DNA of 19,998 nt from Bacteroidales bacterium (lineage in GTDB: Bacteria; Bacteroidota; Bacteroidia; Bacteroidales; UBA932), in NCBI GenBank assembly GCA_020026275.1, contig JAHHQQ010000030.1:1-19998 (forward strand). The letters run 5' to 3'. Under the pieces are notes generated by a model, which made no database searches, was not told the origin of the DNA, and saw only the letters and a list, made by a program, of their open reading frames with translations. The position numbers and the translations under genes are program-made. Positions 16,566-19,998 of the stretch are shown here, piece by piece (within the stretch, counting starts at the first letter, position 1; each line of letters starts with the position of its first letter).

Positions 16566-17847
16566 CTGCGTGTGACTGCGATAATTTTCTGTAAAGGGTT
16601 CTTTCTGAAATGCCGAGTTCTTCAGCGGCTTTTCTTCGGTTTCCATTGTGCTTTTCCAATGCCTTTTTGATTAGCTCAAGATAATTTTCCTTTAGGGAAT
16701 AGGTCTCGTGCTCTTCAATCCCCGGTTCCTGAATATCGATGTCTTGTGGATTGATGGGGTCGGCACTAGGCTGTACTTCCACTTCATGCGGATGCGTGAT
16801 GGGAGGGGTATCTGCCGTGGTAGTCGGAAAAGAATGGCCTAAATTCCAGTCCAAAGTTTCCGTACGGTGTAAAGTTGAAGAATTGTCCGGCAATTGTTTG
16901 GTCCCAACAAGAGATTTCAGTCGGTTGACCTCGTTCGTGAGGTTGTGCAAGAGTTCAAAGATTTTCATCTTTTCACTTTCACTGATGCTGTCCTGAGGGT
17001 TCTGTACTTTAACCGGAAGAGAATTGGTGTTGTCTTCCGGCATATATCTGAGCAGGGTTTCTGCGCTGATTTCGTATCTTTCAGTTATGTGGGGGTTGAT
17101 TTCCGGCGCTTCCAGTGCGGCCACTACTTCAGCCACGTTTTTAAGTTGTCTGACATTGCCAGGCCAACGGTAGCGTACTAGAGTTTTGGTCGCTTCCAGA
17201 CTTAAAGAAATTTTTCTCCTTTGATTCTTTTCTGAAAAATCAGAAGCGAATTTTCGGAACAACAGCGGAATGTCTTCCATTCTTTCCCTAAGAGGGGGCA
17301 TAATAATCTGGACAGCATTCAGACGATAGAAGAGATCTTCCCGGAATTTTCCTTTGGCCACTGCAAATTCTAGGTTCCTGTTGGTGGCGGCGATGACCCT
17401 TACATCGGTTTTTTCCACTTTGGAAGAGCCCACTTTGATGTATTCTCCAGATTGGAGAACTCTCAGCAGCTTGGCTTGAGAAGAAAGGGGCAATTCTCCG
17501 ATTTCATCCAAGAATAAGGTACCTCCGTTCGCTTCTTCGAAATATCCTTTTCTGGATTCGATGGCGCCGGTGAAAGAGCCTTTTTCGTGACCGAAAAGTT
17601 CGGAATCGATGGTTCCTTCTGGAATGGCGCCACAGTTTACAGCGAAATATTTATTGTTTTTTCTTCTGCTGTTCTGATGTATAATCTTGGGAATGTTCTC
17701 TTTTCCGACACCGCTTTCACCTGTAACCAGTACGGTTATGTCGACAGGGGCGACCTTGACTGCAATCTCAAGTGCCATATTCAAGGCGGCATCATTCCCG
17801 ATGATGTCGAATTTATTTTTGAGTTTCTGTAAATCCTGAGTATCCAT
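16546..17847 (-). CDS. Sigma-54-dependent activator without a sensory domain
   Basis: This is a bacterial enhancer-binding protein that uses ATP to open RpoN-holoenzyme promoters. The AAA+ domain starts almost at the N terminus: Walker A GESGVGKE (43-50), the sigma-54 contact loop GSFTGA (90-95; the usual form is GAFTGA), Walker B GGTLFLDEIGEL (108-119), the FREDLFYRL segment, and RYRWPGNVRQLKN. A polar, Pro/Thr-rich linker of about 110 residues follows. A Fis-type helix-turn-helix ends the protein (about 390-425, NRRKAAEELGISERTLYRKL). No receiver, GAF or PAS domain is present, so activity is probably set by expression level or a partner protein, as for PspF. Its 3' end overlaps lptE, which places it in an envelope-biogenesis operon. 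Confidence 0.93.
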   Translation of the reverse strand: MDTQDLQKLKNKFDIIGNDAALNMALEIAVKVAPVDITVLVTGESGVGKENIPKIIHQNSRRKNNKYFAVNCGAIPEGTIDSELFGHEKGSFTGAIESRKGYFEEANGGTLFLDEIGELPLSSQAKLLRVLQSGEYIKVGSSKVEKTDVRVIAATNRNLEFAVAKGKFREDLFYRLNAVQIIMPPLRERMEDIPLLFRKFASDFSEKNQRRKISLSLEATKTLVRYRWPGNVRQLKNVAEVVAALEAPEINPHITERYEISAETLLRYMPEDNTNSLPVKVQNPQDSISESEKMKIFELLHNLTNEVNRLKSLVGTKQLPDNSSTLHRTETLDWNLGHSFPTTTADTPPITHPHEVEVQPSADPINPQDIDIQEPGIEEHETYSLKENYLELIKKALEKHNGNRRKAAEELGISERTLYRKLSQSHADENNEE

Positions 17848-17854
17848 ATGAATA

Positions 17855-17862
17855 CAAAGTTA
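17855..17862 (-). promoter_or_regulatory. Possible -7 box for the activator-lptE-secG operon
   Basis: The minus strand reads TAACTTTG, a full TAnnTTTG match, ending only 7 bases before the ATG at 17847. A transcript from it would have almost no leader. No TTTG lies 19-21 bases upstream, so the call is weak. Confidence 0.3.
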
Positions 17863-17928
17863 AAAAAATGAACAGATATATGCTCATAATATATGTGAAA
17901 ATAGCTATTAAAATATAAAATTAAATAG

Positions 17929-17936
17929 TATATTTG
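17929..17936 (+). promoter_or_regulatory. Promoter -7 box for the OmpA/TPR lipoprotein gene
   Basis: TATATTTG is a full match to TAnnTTTG in an AT-rich gap, 74 bases upstream of the ATG at 18011. The -33 element is not clear. A near match, TACTTTTTG, lies at 17946-17954. The leader would be about 65-70 bases and contains the purine-rich stretch AAGAAAGGGAAAG (17965-17977). Confidence 0.5.
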
Positions 17937-18010
17937 TAACGATTATACTTTTTGTGTAATAACAAGAAAGGGAAAGAAATGATACCAATAATAATTTAAA
18001 CACTTTGAAT

Positions 18011-19657
18011 ATGAAAAAAAGTATGAAAATCATTGCTGCTGTAGCTCTTGGTTTGGCTGCAGTTGCGTGTGCTTCTCCTGCTAAAATGGCAGAGATGGCT
18101 GAAAATGTCAAAGTAACTACTGATCCAGAGGTCCTTGAGGTTGTCGCTGGCAAGATTGAGGCAGGAGTGACTGTTACTTATCCAAAAGGATATTTTCATC
18201 CAAAGGCAATTCTTGAAGTGACTCCTGTTCTTGTTTACGAAGGTGGTGAGGCGGCTATGGCTCCTTTCAAATACCAGGGTGAAAAGGTCAAGGATAACTA
18301 TAAAGTCGTTTCAAAAGATGGTCAGACAGTCAGTGAGACTGTGCACTTTGACTACGTGGAAGGCATGGAAAAAGCTGTTCTTGAACTCCGTGGTGTTGTA
18401 AAATATAAGAAAAACAAAAGTGTCAAGCTTCCAGTGAAAAAAGCTGCTGTAGGCTGCAATACAACTTATATGCTTGCTGAGACAGAAGGCTTCGTTCCTT
18501 TCAAGGCAGACAACTATCAGGAAGTTATCAACCAGACTGCAGAAGGTCAGATTCTCTATTCCATCAACTCCTCATCTGTTGCAAACAAAGAATTGAAATC
18601 ACAGTCCATCAAAGATTTCCAGGAAGCTTTGAAAGAAATCAATTCCAATGAGAGAAAGACTTTGAAAGGCACAGAAGTAATCGCTTACGCTTCTCCAGAT
18701 GGTGGTGAAAAGCTCAACAGCAAACTTTCTGACAAACGTGCTTCTTCTGCTGACAAGGTATGGGGAAAAGTAACCAAAGGAGCTGAAGTTTCAGATCCTG
18801 AGGTGAAGAGTGTCGGCCAGGACTGGGAAGGTTTCCAGGAGTTGGTTGCTGCATCTGATATCGAGGACAAGGAGCTCATCCTTCGTGTTCTTTCTATGTA
18901 TAGCGATCCTGCAGTTCGTGAAAACGAGATCAAGAACATGTCTGAGGTCTTCACTGCATTGAAGAAAACTGTTCTTCCTGAACTTCGCCGCGCTAGATTC
19001 GTAGCCAATGTTGAGTTCCAGAACTATTCAAGCGCTGAGCTTCTTAAATTGATTGAAGAGAACGCTGATATTCTTGACGAAGAGGCTCTTCTCCGTGTTG
19101 CATCTCTTACTAGAAATGCTGCAGACAAGAAGTCTATCTATGCTAAAGCTATCAAGAAATTCAATAGCGACCGTGCACAGTTCAACTATGCTGTCGTGCT
19201 TCTCAACGAAGGCAAGACAAGTGAGGCAGCAAGAGAGTTCGCTAAAGTTTCTACAAAAGACGCTGACCTTGAGAATGCTCTTGGTGTAGTTGCTCTCCGC
19301 AACGGTGATTACGATGCTGCTGCCAAGAATTTTGAAGAGGCCGGTACAGAGGCCGCTCAGGCTAATCTTGGTGCAGTTGCTATTCTTACTGGCAATTATA
19401 AGAAAGCTGCTGAGCTTCTTGCCGGTACAGGTCATGCAAATGAGGGTGTCGCTCTTATCCTTACAGGTCAGGCATCCAAAGTTGAGTCTGCAGTAAAATG
19501 CCGTTGCCCACGTGCCAACTATGTCAAAGCAGTTGCTGCTGCTCGTCTCGGCAATGCAGAGAAAGTAAACAAATATCTTTCAGTTGCCAAGAAAGATAAA
19601 GCTCTTGCTGCTCGTGCCATCAACGATGTTGAGTTCGCAGGTTTCGATGTAAAATAA
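18011..19657 (+). CDS. Exported lipoprotein with OmpA-like and TPR regions
   Basis: From the ATG at 18011 the product has 548 residues. The signal peptide ends in AAVAC (Cys20), a weak lipobox, so it is probably a lipoprotein. Residues about 35-150 are beta-rich. Residues about 175-260 resemble an OmpA-type peptidoglycan-binding domain (GTEVIAYASPDGGEKLNSKLSDKRA, with the N-x2-LSxxRA pattern), though lacking the usual GHTD. The C-terminal part has TPR-like helices (about 385-475, NYAVVLLNEGKTSEAAREF and ALGVVALRNGDYDAAAKNFEEAG). This layout suggests a link between outer membrane and cell wall. Codon use is strongly skewed to GCT, CTT, GTT and AAG, unlike its neighbours, which points to high expression. 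ATG 18023 is an alternative start. The true function is unknown. Confidence 0.82.
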   Translation: MKKSMKIIAAVALGLAAVACASPAKMAEMAENVKVTTDPEVLEVVAGKIEAGVTVTYPKGYFHPKAILEVTPVLVYEGGEAAMAPFKYQGEKVKDNYKVVSKDGQTVSETVHFDYVEGMEKAVLELRGVVKYKKNKSVKLPVKKAAVGCNTTYMLAETEGFVPFKADNYQEVINQTAEGQILYSINSSSVANKELKSQSIKDFQEALKEINSNERKTLKGTEVIAYASPDGGEKLNSKLSDKRASSADKVWGKVTKGAEVSDPEVKSVGQDWEGFQELVAASDIEDKELILRVLSMYSDPAVRENEIKNMSEVFTALKKTVLPELRRARFVANVEFQNYSSAELLKLIEENADILDEEALLRVASLTRNAADKKSIYAKAIKKFNSDRAQFNYAVVLLNEGKTSEAAREFAKVSTKDADLENALGVVALRNGDYDAAAKNFEEAGTEAAQANLGAVAILTGNYKKAAELLAGTGHANEGVALILTGQASKVESAVKCRCPRANYVKAVAAARLGNAEKVNKYLSVAKKDKALAARAINDVEFAGFDVK

Positions 19658-19706
19658 TCACAATATTGAACAATAAACGGTTTCAGGTGCAACAGCCCGA
19701 AATCCT

Positions 19707-19749
19707 AAGAATATAGGGAGTGACATGAAAATGCCGCTCCCTAATTCTT
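19707..19749 (+). other. Long hairpin with GAAA tetraloop
   Basis: AGGGAGTGACAT (19715-19726) pairs with ATGCCGCTCCCT (19731-19742) with one wobble and one mismatch, closed by the GNRA loop GAAA. After a small internal loop, AAGAAT (19707-19712) pairs with ATTCTT (19744-19749). It lies 50 bases past the lipoprotein stop. It might act as a weak terminator or mRNA-stabilising end, or be part of a structured RNA. Confidence 0.6.
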
Positions 19750-19950
19750 TCATGACGTCTGTCGTCTCCTCAGAAAGACCAGCACCTTTTGACAGCCGTA
19801 CCCCGTTCGGACGATATCCGAAAGACAGGCTGGACGGTCAGAACAATGCTCACCGGGATGAGAGTTTTCTGCCCCTTGGAGAAGACAGGCGTTCCGGCAG
19901 CCTTTTTTGAGGCGAGAGGGTGTGATGCGCTCTCCGCATCCGGTGGATTG

Positions 19951-19987
19951 AACCCCGAAAGTCAGACAAAATACTTTCGGGGTTTTG
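19951..19987 (+). terminator. Intrinsic terminator at the right edge
   Basis: A perfect 12-base-pair stem, aaccccgaaagt (19951-19962) with actttcggggtt (19973-19984), closes a 10-base loop and is followed by TTGTTATG on the plus strand. It ends the transcript that leaves the lipoprotein gene, or a separate RNA in front of it. The minus-strand side has no T run. Confidence 0.75.
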
Positions 19988-19998
19988 TTATGCCAAGA

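Larger units (their letters stand above)
19686..19987 (+). ncRNA. Candidate structured RNA in the 3' intergenic region
   Basis: The 341 bases after the last gene hold no convincing ORF but several strong plus-strand helices. These are a long hairpin with a GAAA tetraloop (19707-19749), GACG/CGTC (19754-19766), TTCGGA/TCCGAA nested within CAGCC/GGCTG (about 19800-19840), GATGCG/CGCATC (19924-19940) and a terminator (19951-19987). AGGTGC (19686-19691) can pair with GCACCT near 19791. I looked for RNase P RNA, tmRNA and SRP RNA signatures and found none. A 6S-like or Bacteroidales-specific RNA is possible. It could equally be a long 3' UTR. Confidence 0.3.

Noticed and set aside
16566..16646. 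27-residue N-terminal extension of LptE
   Set aside because: It would put a hydrophilic stretch before the lipoprotein signal peptide and lies inside the helix-turn-helix coding region of the activator gene.
19725..19910. 61-codon plus-strand open frame
   Set aside because: It begins inside the GAAA-tetraloop hairpin, has low-complexity composition and no ribosome-binding context; RNA structure explains the region better.
1..19998. Mobile elements, prophage or CRISPR array
   Set aside because: No transposase, integrase, terminal inverted repeat or regularly spaced direct repeat was seen on either strand.

Overview
The window looks like a stretch of Bacteroidales (Bacteroidota) chromosome. 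The evidence is the gene families: a two-gene set of secreted peptidases of families C69 and S46, a TonB-dependent receptor with an N-terminal carboxypeptidase-regulatory-like domain, DUF4876-like and DUF6850-like surface proteins, a FISUMP lipoprotein, and the gene order sigma-54 activator, lptE, TPR-like protein, secG. Several promoters also fit the Bacteroides consensus TTTG-N19-TAnnTTTG. I cannot name a genus. No phage, transposon, IS element or CRISPR array is visible.

Left edge (1-1808): a tRNA-Gly(GCC) cut by the window edge, with a perfect Bacteroides-type promoter. Then come pheS with a clear intrinsic terminator and a small secreted protein of unknown function, all on the minus strand. 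The small gene and the plus-strand peptidase operon are divergent and share a 71-base promoter region.

Centre (1809-12622): a tightly packed plus-strand operon. It encodes a C69 dipeptidase, an S46 dipeptidyl-peptidase of DPP7 type, a TonB-dependent receptor, a DUF4876-like lipoprotein and a DUF6850-like outer-membrane barrel. Three of the four junctions overlap or lie within 12 bases. I infer a surface system that couples peptide cleavage to uptake or secretion of an unknown substrate; this is the most interesting unit in the window. A FISUMP lipoprotein follows, perhaps as a separate unit, and ends in a strong intrinsic terminator.

Right-centre (12690-17847): a minus-strand group that reads sigma-54-type activator, lptE, TPR-like protein, secG, then clpB. 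The ClpB lacks the usual N-terminal domain. Its upstream region carries a perfect inverted repeat against the promoter and a repeat-rich leader.

Right edge (18011-19998): a probably highly expressed lipoprotein with OmpA-like and TPR regions. It is followed by about 340 bases with no convincing gene but with several strong hairpins and a final intrinsic terminator, possibly a structured non-coding RNA.
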